Assembly: GCF_014042345.1 (NCBI RefSeq)
Contig: NZ_JACEZT010000004.1
Coordinates: 248,001-312,000, forward strand
DNA from: Rugamonas brunnea
GTDB lineage: Bacteria; Pseudomonadota; Gammaproteobacteria; Burkholderiales; Burkholderiaceae_D
Direction of reading: 5' to 3'
DNA length: 64,000 bases
Shown: positions 30,948-38,789 of the stretch, piece by piece
How the letters are laid out: each line of letters starts with the position of its first letter
Position numbering within the stretch: the first letter of the stretch is position 1
Notes under the pieces: generated by a model
What the model was told of the DNA's origin: nothing
What the model saw: only the letters and a program-made list of their open reading frames with translations
Database searches by the model: none
Translations under genes and position numbers: made by a program

Positions 30948-32039
30948 ATGTTGCCAAAACGTTTTGAATTTCTGGATGGCATACGCGGCATCGCCGCCAT
31001 CTTCGTGCTGATGCGGCACACCAGCACGCTGTGGAATTTCCCCGTCTACCGCAGCTACCTGGCGGTCGACATCTTCTTCATCCTGAGCGGCTTCGTGATC
31101 GCCCACGCCTACGATCGGCGCCTGGCCACGGGCGCGCTGGCCTGGCGCCGTTTCGTGCTGATCCGGCTGATCCGCCTGTATCCGGTGTTCCTGCTGTCGC
31201 TCTTGCTGTGCGGCGCGCTGTGGGCCGTCAAGATCGTGCACCAGGACGTGCCCGACTATGGCTTGCTGGCGCAACTGGCCGTGGCCATGCTGCTGCACGC
31301 GCTGTTCCTGCCGGCCCACATGGGCGCCAGCACGGCCCTGTTCCCCGTCAACGGCCCGTACTGGTCGCTGTTCTTCGAGCTGGCGGCCAACTTCCTGTAC
31401 GGCGCCGTGCGGCCCCTGATGTCGCGGCGCGGCAACATCGTCATGTTGATTTGCAGCAGCATCGTGGTGGCCGGCGTCGGCTATCGTCAAGGCAATCTTG
31501 ATTTTGGTTACGACTGGGGCCTGTGGTCCATGGCCGGTGGACTGGCGCGCGCCTTGTTCGGCTTCTTCTTCGGTTTGTTGCTATATCAATCACATGAGGC
31601 GTTTTTGCAACGGCTGCGCGGACGGCTGTCGCCCTGGGTGGCGATCGTGGCCGTGGCCGCCGTGCTCGCTTCGCCGGGCGCCGGCGCGCTCGACCCGTGG
31701 CTGGACATGGCGGCCATCGTGCTGGTGTTCCCACTGTGCGTGCTGGTGGGGGCGCAGCGTCCGGCCACCACGGGCGGGCTGACGCAGGCCCTGATGGTGT
31801 TGGGCGCGGCCAGTTATCCGCTGTACGTGATGCACCGCCCGGTGGCGCAATTACTGCACGGGGTGCTGGGCCGCCTGCCGGCCCCGCTGGGCGGACTGGT
31901 GCTGACGGCGCTGGTGGTGATGTTGTCGGTATGGATAGAAAAGCGCCTCGACATCCCGCTGCGGCGCGCGCTGACGGCCAGGCTGGTGCAGGGCGGTGGC
32001 GCGGTGGCCGAGGGGCGGGCCGCCGGCAGCCAGCGCTGA
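30948..32039 (+). CDS. Acyltransferase 3 family (OafA/NodX-like) membrane protein
   Basis: A 363-residue polytopic protein with the family opening RFEFLDGIRGIAAIFVLMRH (Arg and catalytic His), then VDIFFILSGFVIA and RRFVLIRLIRLYPVFLL. About ten spans. It likely O-acetylates the exopolysaccharide or its precursors. It is 23 nt after the GT14 gene and closes this operon segment. Confidence 0.88.
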   Translation: MLPKRFEFLDGIRGIAAIFVLMRHTSTLWNFPVYRSYLAVDIFFILSGFVIAHAYDRRLATGALAWRRFVLIRLIRLYPVFLLSLLLCGALWAVKIVHQDVPDYGLLAQLAVAMLLHALFLPAHMGASTALFPVNGPYWSLFFELAANFLYGAVRPLMSRRGNIVMLICSSIVVAGVGYRQGNLDFGYDWGLWSMAGGLARALFGFFFGLLLYQSHEAFLQRLRGRLSPWVAIVAVAAVLASPGAGALDPWLDMAAIVLVFPLCVLVGAQRPATTGGLTQALMVLGAASYPLYVMHRPVAQLLHGVLGRLPAPLGGLVLTALVVMLSVWIEKRLDIPLRRALTARLVQGGGAVAEGRAAGSQR

Positions 32040-32171
32040 CTGATGCCTGTTCGGCTATAGGGAAAAATGATCGGCCCACCATTGATGCTTGATTATAGCT
32101 AAATTGACTATTATTAATGCCATGTGGTAATAAATTTGATCTCGAAGCCTTATTTTCGAACTGCAACTGTG

Positions 32172-32177
32172 TATAAT
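32172..32177 (+). promoter_or_regulatory. Candidate -10 element before the secreted heparinase-like gene
   Basis: A perfect TATAAT lies in a 263-nt AT-rich gap (32040-32302) between the acyltransferase and the next gene. No good -35 is found at 16-18 nt, so an activator may be needed. The remaining gap holds no credible gene; a 63-codon minus-strand frame there has no supporting features. Confidence 0.4.
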
Positions 32178-32302
32178 GATCTGTGCGTTTATGGTCTGTT
32201 CATGGCCATCATGCACCCGTAATCCGCAGAACCGAATTTGTTGCAAATGCCGGGTGGGCTCACGCTCCCAAAGTCCATTCTCTGTTGCCTTGGAGGCTAA
32301 TG

Positions 32303-34540
32303 ATGAATCTCAATAAACATGTACTCTGGACCGCGGCGGCCGCCCTGATGGCGACCCTGTGCGGCCAGGCGCGGGCGGACTGGGCGCAGGCGGCCACACC
32401 GCTGGAAATCAAGACGCTGCCGGCCAACCTGGCGGCGCAGCCACAGAATCCGCCCACCTTCTCGTGGTCGCGCTACTCGACCAGCCCGCCGTCGTACACG
32501 ATCGAAGTGTATTCGAACGGCGCACTGGTGACGACCTACACCTCGTATCGTAACTGGTACATGCCGTCGCGCGCGCTGCCGGCCGGCACCTACAGCTGGC
32601 GCGTCACGCCGACCACGGTGACCGACTGGTCGACCATGCGCAGCTTCACCATCAATGCCTCGTCGCAGACTTATGAGGTGCCGGAGAATGCCGACCTGCG
32701 GGCCCGCATCCTGCAGCGCGCCCGTCCGCGCGCCCTGCAGACCTTGCCGCTGTACTCGACCTGGAGCGGCGGCCTGCTGACCGAACGCGGTCCGGCCGTC
32801 ACGGCGCTGACCAAGGAAGTGCAGTACCAGATCACCTACCTGCCCATCATCTCGGACACCCAGTGGACGCTCGATACGAGCACGGTGACGACGACGGCCC
32901 AGGCGGCCCAGATCGCCGACATCCGTAACCAGCTGGGCAAGCAGGGCCGCCAGCTCGAGGCCTCGGCCTTGCTGTACAAGCTCACCGGTTCGCAACAGTT
33001 CCTGACCGAGGCCCTGCGCCGCGGCGACGAACTGGCCGCCTTCAACCCGCTGGGCCCGACCAACTATTACCAGCAGGACCAGGCACCGTTCGCCATCGCG
33101 TCGGCCCTGATCCGCGCCTACGATTGCGTGTCGAACGTCATCGACCCGACCCGCAAGGCTGCCTGGCTGGCCTCGGTGGCCGCCTACACCAACCAGATCT
33201 ACGGCGACCTGTCGCAATACAACGGCCGCATCGACCAGTATCCGTTCGACTCGCACGCGATCAGCAACACGGCTGGCGTGGCCCTGATCTCGACGCTGGC
33301 CGTCGGTGACATTCCGGACGCCACGGCGTGGTTCGATTTCGCCTTCCGCTCCTATGTCAGCTCGCTGAGCGTGTGGAGCGGCCCCGAGGGTGGCTTCGCC
33401 AACGGCACGGCCTACGGTGAGTTCGCCGTCGACCTGTACATGCAGGTATGGCAGCCGGCCCTGCAGGCCATGGGCCTGGACCTGTACGGCAAGCCGTGGT
33501 CGCGTGGTTTCCTGAACTTCTTCATGTACTTCGTGCCGCCGGGCCAGACGTCGCACGTGTTCGGCGACGGCCATGAAGTCAAGCCGACCTCGCAGGTGAT
33601 GAAGGCCTACGCCAGCAATTTCGCCACCCCGGCCGCGGCTTGGTACGTGAACAACCAGCCTGGTACCTACGACAACCTGACGCTGCTGCGTTCGCCGTAT
33701 CCGCTGCCATCGTCGAGCGTGACGGCGGCCGCGCCGACCGTGAATGCCTTCATGCTGCCGACCATCGGCTGGGGCGCCATGCACAGCAAGCTGGCCGATC
33801 CGGGGCGCACCTCGGTCTACTTCAAGTCCAGCTCCTACGGTTCGTACAACCACAGCCATGGCGACCAGAACAGCCTGGTGGTGATGAGCGGTGGCTATCC
33901 GATGCTGGGCGAGGGCGGCTGGTATGACTACTATGGTTCGCCGATGTGGACCTCGTGGTACCGCACCACCAAGGCCCATAACGCGCTGACCTTCGACGGC
34001 GGCATCGGCCAGACCGTCACCGGCGGCAACCTGTCGATTATCAACGCCACGGGCCGCATCAACGCCTTCTCGACCTCCTCGGCCATGGACTACATCGAGG
34101 GCGACGCGACGCCGGCGTACGGCGGCCTGCTGAGCTCGGCCGTGCGCAAGGTCTGGTACCTGCGTTCGCAGGACGAGATCGTGGTGCAGGACCTGGCCAA
34201 GTCGGCCAATGTCCACAAGTACGAGTGGAACTACCACACCTTCGGTACGCTGACCTACGACCCGACCACCATGAAGTCGTCGATCGCCTACCAGGGCCGT
34301 ACGCTGTGCCTGCGTCCTATCGTGACGACCGGCCTGGTCTACAACACGGTGGCCAACCTGCCGCAGATGACCGGCCGCACCGAGTCGCAAGGCGTGTACA
34401 GCTTCGGCACGGCGGCCACCAATGGTGAGTTCCTGATGCTGATCGATCCGGGTTGCAAGAACCCGACCGTGACGCTGACCACCACCTCCACCGGCCGTAC
34501 GCTGACGGTGGGCAGCCAGGCCATCACCCTGCCGAAATAA
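32303..34540 (+). CDS. Secreted heparinase II/III-like (DUF4962-type) polysaccharide lyase candidate
   Basis: A 745-residue exported protein. ATG 32303 is 6 nt after GGAGG; ATG 32300 is the alternative. It has a signal peptide (ALMATLCGQARA), an N-terminal fibronectin-like segment (PPTFSWSRYSTSPPSYTIEV, TYSWRVTPTT), an alpha/alpha-toroid (about 150-520) and a C-terminal beta-sheet domain starting with the heparinase-type NHSHGDQNSLVVMSGGYPML, where His-x-His and Asp recall the catalytic/metal site. It lies inside the EPS locus and may trim or depolymerise the uronate-containing polymer in the periplasm or outside. It is flanked by its own -10 and a hairpin terminator, so it may be expressed separately. 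Confidence 0.83.
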   Translation: MNLNKHVLWTAAAALMATLCGQARADWAQAATPLEIKTLPANLAAQPQNPPTFSWSRYSTSPPSYTIEVYSNGALVTTYTSYRNWYMPSRALPAGTYSWRVTPTTVTDWSTMRSFTINASSQTYEVPENADLRARILQRARPRALQTLPLYSTWSGGLLTERGPAVTALTKEVQYQITYLPIISDTQWTLDTSTVTTTAQAAQIADIRNQLGKQGRQLEASALLYKLTGSQQFLTEALRRGDELAAFNPLGPTNYYQQDQAPFAIASALIRAYDCVSNVIDPTRKAAWLASVAAYTNQIYGDLSQYNGRIDQYPFDSHAISNTAGVALISTLAVGDIPDATAWFDFAFRSYVSSLSVWSGPEGGFANGTAYGEFAVDLYMQVWQPALQAMGLDLYGKPWSRGFLNFFMYFVPPGQTSHVFGDGHEVKPTSQVMKAYASNFATPAAAWYVNNQPGTYDNLTLLRSPYPLPSSSVTAAAPTVNAFMLPTIGWGAMHSKLADPGRTSVYFKSSSYGSYNHSHGDQNSLVVMSGGYPMLGEGGWYDYYGSPMWTSWYRTTKAHNALTFDGGIGQTVTGGNLSIINATGRINAFSTSSAMDYIEGDATPAYGGLLSSAVRKVWYLRSQDEIVVQDLAKSANVHKYEWNYHTFGTLTYDPTTMKSSIAYQGRTLCLRPIVTTGLVYNTVANLPQMTGRTESQGVYSFGTAATNGEFLMLIDPGCKNPTVTLTTTSTGRTLTVGSQAITLPK

Positions 34541-34563
34541 GTCAGTCCTAAGGCATGACCCCG

Positions 34564-34595
34564 ATGGCGGAACAGCAGCGATGTTGTTCCGCCAT
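34564..34595. terminator. Hairpin between convergent genes
   Basis: An 11-bp perfect stem ATGGCGGAACA/TGTTCCGCCAT with a 10-nt loop sits midway between the convergent ends of the heparinase-like gene and the minus-strand glycosyltransferase. The downstream U-run is weak on both strands, so termination efficiency is uncertain. Confidence 0.6.
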
Positions 34596-34616
34596 TGTTC
34601 GTTTACGGGGCCGCCT

Positions 34617-35912
34617 TCATGGCGCGGCGCGGGCGATGGCGTGGTAGGTCTGGCTGAGCGCGTCGGCGATCACGCGGTAGCTGCGGTGCGCCTCGATCCA
34701 GGCGCGCCCGCCGGCGGCGCGCTGGCGGGCCGCCGCGGGCGCGTCGAGGATGGCGGTGAAGGCTTCGGCGATGGCTTCGGCCGTGCTGGCGGTGAGCCAG
34801 CCGGCGCCGCTGGCCGACAGCACCTGCAATTGGTCGGGCGTGTCGTTGCCGATGGCGGGGATGCCCAGCGCCATGTATTCGAGCAGCTTGGTGGGCGAAC
34901 TGACGTCGAACAGCTTGCCGCGCGGGATGTAGGAAACGGCCGCGTCGGCGTCGGCCACCAGCGCCTGCGCCTCGGCCGACGGCAGCCAGCCGGTGAATGT
35001 GACGGCCTCGCTGACGCCGATGCGCGCGGCGTGAGCGCGCAGCTCGTCCAGGTCGGATGGCGTGGGCGAGCTGCCGATCAGCAGCAGCCGGGCCGTCGGA
35101 TAGCGGCGTCGCACCAGCGCCAGCGCGTCCAGTACCAGCGGCAGCTGCCGCGAGCGGTCCAGTGTGCCCAGGTAGGCGAGGGTGGGCGGGTGCGGGCGCG
35201 CCGTGCCGGCCGTCGCCGCGACGGCGGCGGGGGCGGCGCTGGGGACGGACCCGCGCAGGGTTTCCATGTCCACGCCCATCGGCACGGCCGTCAGCCGTTC
35301 GGGGGCGATGCCGCGCGCCACCATGTGCGCCTTCATGGCTTCGCTCTGCACGAACACATGCTGGGCCCGCGGCAGCAAGACCTTGTAGAACAACTGCTTT
35401 TCCAGCAGACCCTTGCCCAGCGCCAGGTAGTAGTACAGCCGGGGCCGGATGGCCAGCTCGGCCCGGGCCCGCTCAATGCGGCCGTCGCACATGAGGAAGG
35501 AGACCCAGTACGTGAACGGAATTTTTTTCCAGCGCGCCAGCAACAGCGTGGCCAGGCCGATCGACACCATGTCGCGCACCTGGATCACGTCGTAATCGCT
35601 GTGGCGGGCGTGGCGCACGCTGTGCAGGCACAGCTTGAGGAAATCCCATTCGCGCTGCCAGCGCCGGCCGCGCGCCGTGGCGCGCCGCACCGAGGCGAAA
35701 CCCTGCTCGGGCATGGGGGCGTCGTCGGCCGCCTTGCCGACGATGTCGCAGGCGACGCCGTTACGGGACAGGTATTTGCCGAACAGGACGGTGACGTCGG
35801 CGCGGTAGGAGGGCAGCGGTTCGGGAACCAGTTGCAGGATGCGGAGCGGGGCTTGCTTGATCAATGAATTGGCCTTGACGGGGCGCCGGCGCGGGCCTGG
35901 ACAGACCGGCAC
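34617..35912 (-). CDS. Glycosyltransferase family 4
   Basis: A 431-residue GT-B enzyme, the only minus-strand gene in the EPS locus. N-terminal RILQLVPEPLPSYRADVTVLF is the acceptor half. The C-terminal half has the donor motifs VPMGVD, LLIGSSPTPSDLDELR, EAVTFTGWLPSAEAQAL and SSPTKLLEYMALGIPAIGN (E-x7-E type). GTG 35912 gives the full reading; TTG 35864, with AAGG 9 nt upstream, would remove 16 residues of Pro/Arg-rich sequence and may be the real start. It probably adds one sugar of the repeat unit. Confidence 0.86.
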   Translation of the reverse strand: MPVCPGPRRRPVKANSLIKQAPLRILQLVPEPLPSYRADVTVLFGKYLSRNGVACDIVGKAADDAPMPEQGFASVRRATARGRRWQREWDFLKLCLHSVRHARHSDYDVIQVRDMVSIGLATLLLARWKKIPFTYWVSFLMCDGRIERARAELAIRPRLYYYLALGKGLLEKQLFYKVLLPRAQHVFVQSEAMKAHMVARGIAPERLTAVPMGVDMETLRGSVPSAAPAAVAATAGTARPHPPTLAYLGTLDRSRQLPLVLDALALVRRRYPTARLLLIGSSPTPSDLDELRAHAARIGVSEAVTFTGWLPSAEAQALVADADAAVSYIPRGKLFDVSSPTKLLEYMALGIPAIGNDTPDQLQVLSASGAGWLTASTAEAIAEAFTAILDAPAAARQRAAGGRAWIEAHRSYRVIADALSQTYHAIARAAP

Positions 35913-35942
35913 GCTAGCGAACGGTGGACACGGAGAAAGTTG

Positions 35943-35973
35943 AGTATACTTGAAATTTAGGCATGAAGTTCAA
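35943..35973 (-). promoter_or_regulatory. Candidate minus-strand promoter for the GT4 gene
   Basis: On the minus strand TTGAAC (35973-35968) and TATACT (35948-35943) are 19 nt apart, slightly long. It is divergent to the plus-strand promoter at 35997, so the two share a control region. Confidence 0.35.
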
Positions 35974-35996
35974 ATCGGCAAGGCAATCGTGACGGG

Positions 35997-36025
35997 TTGA
36001 CAGCACGGCTGTGCTCGTGGATACT
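35997..36025 (+). promoter_or_regulatory. Candidate promoter for the second EPS block
   Basis: A perfect TTGACA (35997-36002), 17-nt spacer, then GATACT (36020-36025, 4/6). The spacer contains the inverted repeat AGCAC-GGCT-GTGCT (36002-36015), a possible operator. Layout matches the promoter at 20743. Confidence 0.55.
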
Positions 36026-36051
36026 TTGTTAATTAATTATGTTAAAATTGC

Positions 36052-36071
36052 AACGCACGCTGGCGTGCGTT
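36052..36071 (+). promoter_or_regulatory. Strong leader hairpin before the hexapeptide acetyltransferase
   Basis: AACGCACGC and GCGTGCGTT are perfectly complementary over 9 bp with TG between them. It lies 20 nt before the start codon and just after an AT-rich TTAATTAA stretch. No U-run follows, so it is more likely an mRNA-stability or translation-control element than a terminator. Confidence 0.55.
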
Positions 36072-36090
36072 CAATCTTCTAGGCTGCTCC

Positions 36091-36519
36091 ATGATCAAGG
36101 TTTTTCGGCTGGCGTCGTTGCTGCACAGGCACGGCATCCCCTGGCTTCCCCGTCTGCTGTATGGCTTCAATCGCATCGTGTTCGGCATCGTGCTGCCGCC
36201 CAGCGTGCAGGTGGGGCGCGACGTGCGTTTCGCCTACAGCGGCCTGGGTACCGTGGTGCATGCCCGGGCCCGTATCGGCGACCGCGTCAAGGTCGCCCAA
36301 AATGTCACGATAGGTGGGCGTTCCGGCCACCACGAGGTGCCCGTAATCGAGGATGATGTGGAGATCGGCGCCGGCGCCTGCGTGCTGGGTCCCGTCACGA
36401 TAGGGCGCAACGCCCGCATCGGCGCCAACGCCGTGGTGCTGCAGAATGTTCCGGCCGGCATGATGGCGGTCGGGGTGCCGGCCACCGTGCGGCCCGTGCG
36501 CGGCCAGGAAACGGCCTGA
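36091..36519 (+). CDS. Serine acetyltransferase-like hexapeptide O-acetyltransferase
   Basis: A 142-residue left-handed beta-helix protein. Hexapeptide turns are visible from about residue 45 (VQVGRDVRFAYSG, VHARARIGDRVKVAQNVTIG, VIEDDVEIGAGACVLGPVTIG, ARIGANAVVLQNVPAG). It lacks the long N-terminal helical domain of housekeeping CysE, so it is probably a sugar acetyltransferase of the exopolysaccharide pathway. It opens the second EPS block. Confidence 0.86.
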   Translation: MIKVFRLASLLHRHGIPWLPRLLYGFNRIVFGIVLPPSVQVGRDVRFAYSGLGTVVHARARIGDRVKVAQNVTIGGRSGHHEVPVIEDDVEIGAGACVLGPVTIGRNARIGANAVVLQNVPAGMMAVGVPATVRPVRGQETA

Positions 36520-36607
36520 ATGCCGTTGTCCGGCTATCGCAGCGCCGCCAGGCCGTGTCCCAGCCGCTCCGGCCCCGGCTGGGCGGCGCGCAACCGTAAC
36601 CAATGAC

Positions 36608-37696
36608 ATGAAATCTCAGTCCGACTTCTATCTGCCCTCGCTGGACGGCATCCGCGCCTGCGCCGCCGTGCTGGTGTTCATCAGCCATGCGGGCTGGGGC
36701 GACGCCATTCCCGGCGGCTTCGGGGTGACCGTGTTCTTCTTCCTGAGCGGCTACCTGATCACCACCTTGCTGCGCATGGAGTACGAGCGCGGCCACACCA
36801 TCGATTTCCGCAACTTCTACTTGCGCCGCGTGTACCGCATCTTCCCGCCCATGTATTTCGTGCTGCTGGTGGTGCTGCTGGCGTGCGCGCTGGGCCTCAC
36901 GGCGCAGCGCGGCGACGTGGCCGGCCTGCTGGCCGAGATGACGCAAGTGACCAATTACTACATCCTGCAGGTGCCGCACCCGCAACTGGTGCCGTTTACG
37001 GGCACCTACTGGTCGCTGGCCGTGGAGGAGCATTTCTACATCCTGTTCCCGGCCCTGTACCTGTTTTGCGCGCGGCGCTGGCGCAACGACCGCATCGCGG
37101 CCGTGTTCCTGGCCCTCTGCGTGGCCGAGCTGGCGTGGCGCTGCCTGCTGATCTATGGCTGGCATGTCAGCGACGACTGGACCTACCTGGCCAGCGACGC
37201 GCGCATGGACAGCCTGCTCTATGGCTGCACCATGGGCGTGTGGCGCAATCCGGCGCTCGACGGCGTGCGCCGCGACCGCGCGCGCTGGCAAGATGGCGCC
37301 GTGCTGGCCGCCGCGCTGGCCCTGCTGGCATTCTGCTTCCTGTACCGCGACGCCCAGTTCCGCGCCACCTGGCGCTACACGCTGCAAGGCGTGGCGCTGT
37401 TCCCCCTGTTCTGGTACGCCGTGCGCTACCCGCACTGGCCGATGTTCCGTCCGCTTAACACGGCGCCCGTCAAGCTGCTGGGCGTGCTGTCGTACGCGTT
37501 CTACCTGTCGCACCTGATGTGGATCGGGGCCGCGGAAACGCTGGTGCGCGGCAAATTCGCCGTGGCGGCGCTGGCCTTCGTGTTGACGGTGGCGTTCGCC
37601 TATGCCATGCACCGCCTGATCGAGCGCCCGTTCGCCGTGCTGCGCCGCAAATTGCACCAGCCGCGCGCGCGCCACGCGCCGGCCGCCTCCGTTTGA
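36608..37696 (+). CDS. Acyltransferase 3 family (OafA-like) membrane protein
   Basis: A 362-residue polytopic protein with SLDGIRACAAVLVFISH (Arg and His), GVTVFFFLSGYLITTLL, RNFYLRRVYRIFPPMYF and YWSLAVEEHFYILFPALY. It is the second OafA-type enzyme in the locus and differs in sequence from that at 30948, suggesting a different acylation position or acyl group. It lies 88 nt after the hexapeptide transferase. Confidence 0.88.
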   Translation: MKSQSDFYLPSLDGIRACAAVLVFISHAGWGDAIPGGFGVTVFFFLSGYLITTLLRMEYERGHTIDFRNFYLRRVYRIFPPMYFVLLVVLLACALGLTAQRGDVAGLLAEMTQVTNYYILQVPHPQLVPFTGTYWSLAVEEHFYILFPALYLFCARRWRNDRIAAVFLALCVAELAWRCLLIYGWHVSDDWTYLASDARMDSLLYGCTMGVWRNPALDGVRRDRARWQDGAVLAAALALLAFCFLYRDAQFRATWRYTLQGVALFPLFWYAVRYPHWPMFRPLNTAPVKLLGVLSYAFYLSHLMWIGAAETLVRGKFAVAALAFVLTVAFAYAMHRLIERPFAVLRRKLHQPRARHAPAASV

Positions 37697-37721
37697 ACCG
37701 AGCCTGGAGTAAGTCTGAGTA

Positions 37722-38789
37722 ATGAAGAAAATCGTCATGATCGGGACCCGATTCGACACCATGGGCGGCATTTCGTCCGTCGTCAACGTGTACCGCGCGG
37801 CCGGCCTGTTCGACCGCTATCCTATCCGCTACGTCGCCACCCATGCCGATGGCGGCGCCGCCACCAAGGCCCTGATCGCCTTGCGCGCGCTGGCCACCTT
37901 CATGTGGCTGCTGGCGACGGGCCAGGTCGGCCTGCTGCACATCCACGTGTCCTCGCGCGCCAGCTTCTGGCGCAAGCTGCCGTTCTTCCTGCTGGCCCAT
38001 GCGACGGGCCGGCCCACCATCGTGCATATCCACAGCGGCGCCTTCCATACCTTCTATGACGGTTGCGGCAAGCTGGGCAAGGGCCTGATCCGCTACGTGC
38101 TCGACCATGCCACCCGCGTGGTGGTGTTGTCGCAGACCTGGAAGCGCTGGGTTGAGAGCGTGAGCAGCAACCGCCACGTGACGGCCATTTACAACCCGGT
38201 GCTGCTGGCGGCCGGCGCACCGGCCACGCCGGCCGCGCAGCCGACCGTGCTGGTGCTGGGCCGCATCGGCAAGAACAAGGGCAGCTACGATTTGCTGGAC
38301 GCGGCGCGCCGCATCCATGACGACATTCCCGGCCTGTCGCTGCAGATGGGCGGCGACGGCGAGCTGGAGCAGATGCGCGCGGCCGCCGCCGGCGCCCACT
38401 TGGCCGATTGCGTGCAACTGCTGGGCTGGGTCAGCGGCGATGCCAAGCAGCAGGCCATGGGCCGGGCCCGCGTCTACGCGCTGCCGTCCTACAACGAGGG
38501 CTTGCCGATGAGCGTGCTCGAAGCGATGGCGGCCGGCTTGCCGGTGGTGACCACGCCCGTGGGCGGCATCCCGGAAGCGGTCACCGATGGCGTGGAAGGC
38601 TACCTGATCACGCCCGGCGACGTCGACGCGCTGGCCGACCGCCTCAAGCGCCTGCTGCAGGATGGCGCGCTGGCTGCGCAGATGGGCCAGGCGGCGCGGC
38701 GCAAGATCGAACACACGTTTTCCACCGACGTCATCCTGCCGCGCATCGGCGCGCTGTACGGCGAACTGGGCATGGGAGGCGCGCGATGA
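37722..38789 (+). CDS. Glycosyltransferase family 4
   Basis: A 355-residue GT-B enzyme. The N-terminus GTRFDTMGGISSVVNVYRAA carries the acceptor-side glycine loop; the donor site shows VLGRIGKNKGSYDLLDA, LGWVSGDAKQQ and LPSYNEGLPMSVLEAMAAGL with the E-x7-E pattern. Stop and next start overlap as ATGA at 38786. It is a sugar transferase for the exopolysaccharide; linkage unknown. Confidence 0.9.
   Translation: MKKIVMIGTRFDTMGGISSVVNVYRAAGLFDRYPIRYVATHADGGAATKALIALRALATFMWLLATGQVGLLHIHVSSRASFWRKLPFFLLAHATGRPTIVHIHSGAFHTFYDGCGKLGKGLIRYVLDHATRVVVLSQTWKRWVESVSSNRHVTAIYNPVLLAAGAPATPAAQPTVLVLGRIGKNKGSYDLLDAARRIHDDIPGLSLQMGGDGELEQMRAAAAGAHLADCVQLLGWVSGDAKQQAMGRARVYALPSYNEGLPMSVLEAMAAGLPVVTTPVGGIPEAVTDGVEGYLITPGDVDALADRLKRLLQDGALAAQMGQAARRKIEHTFSTDVILPRIGALYGELGMGGAR

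Noticed and set aside
32055-32246. 63-codon minus-strand frame in the gap before the secreted heparinase-like gene
   Set aside because: AT-rich intergenic DNA with a TATAAT element; no ribosome site or recognisable features.
36039-36356. 105-codon plus-strand frame overlapping the hexapeptide acetyltransferase
   Set aside because: The overlapping frame at 36091 has clear hexapeptide repeats; this one has an Arg/Ala-rich shadow translation.
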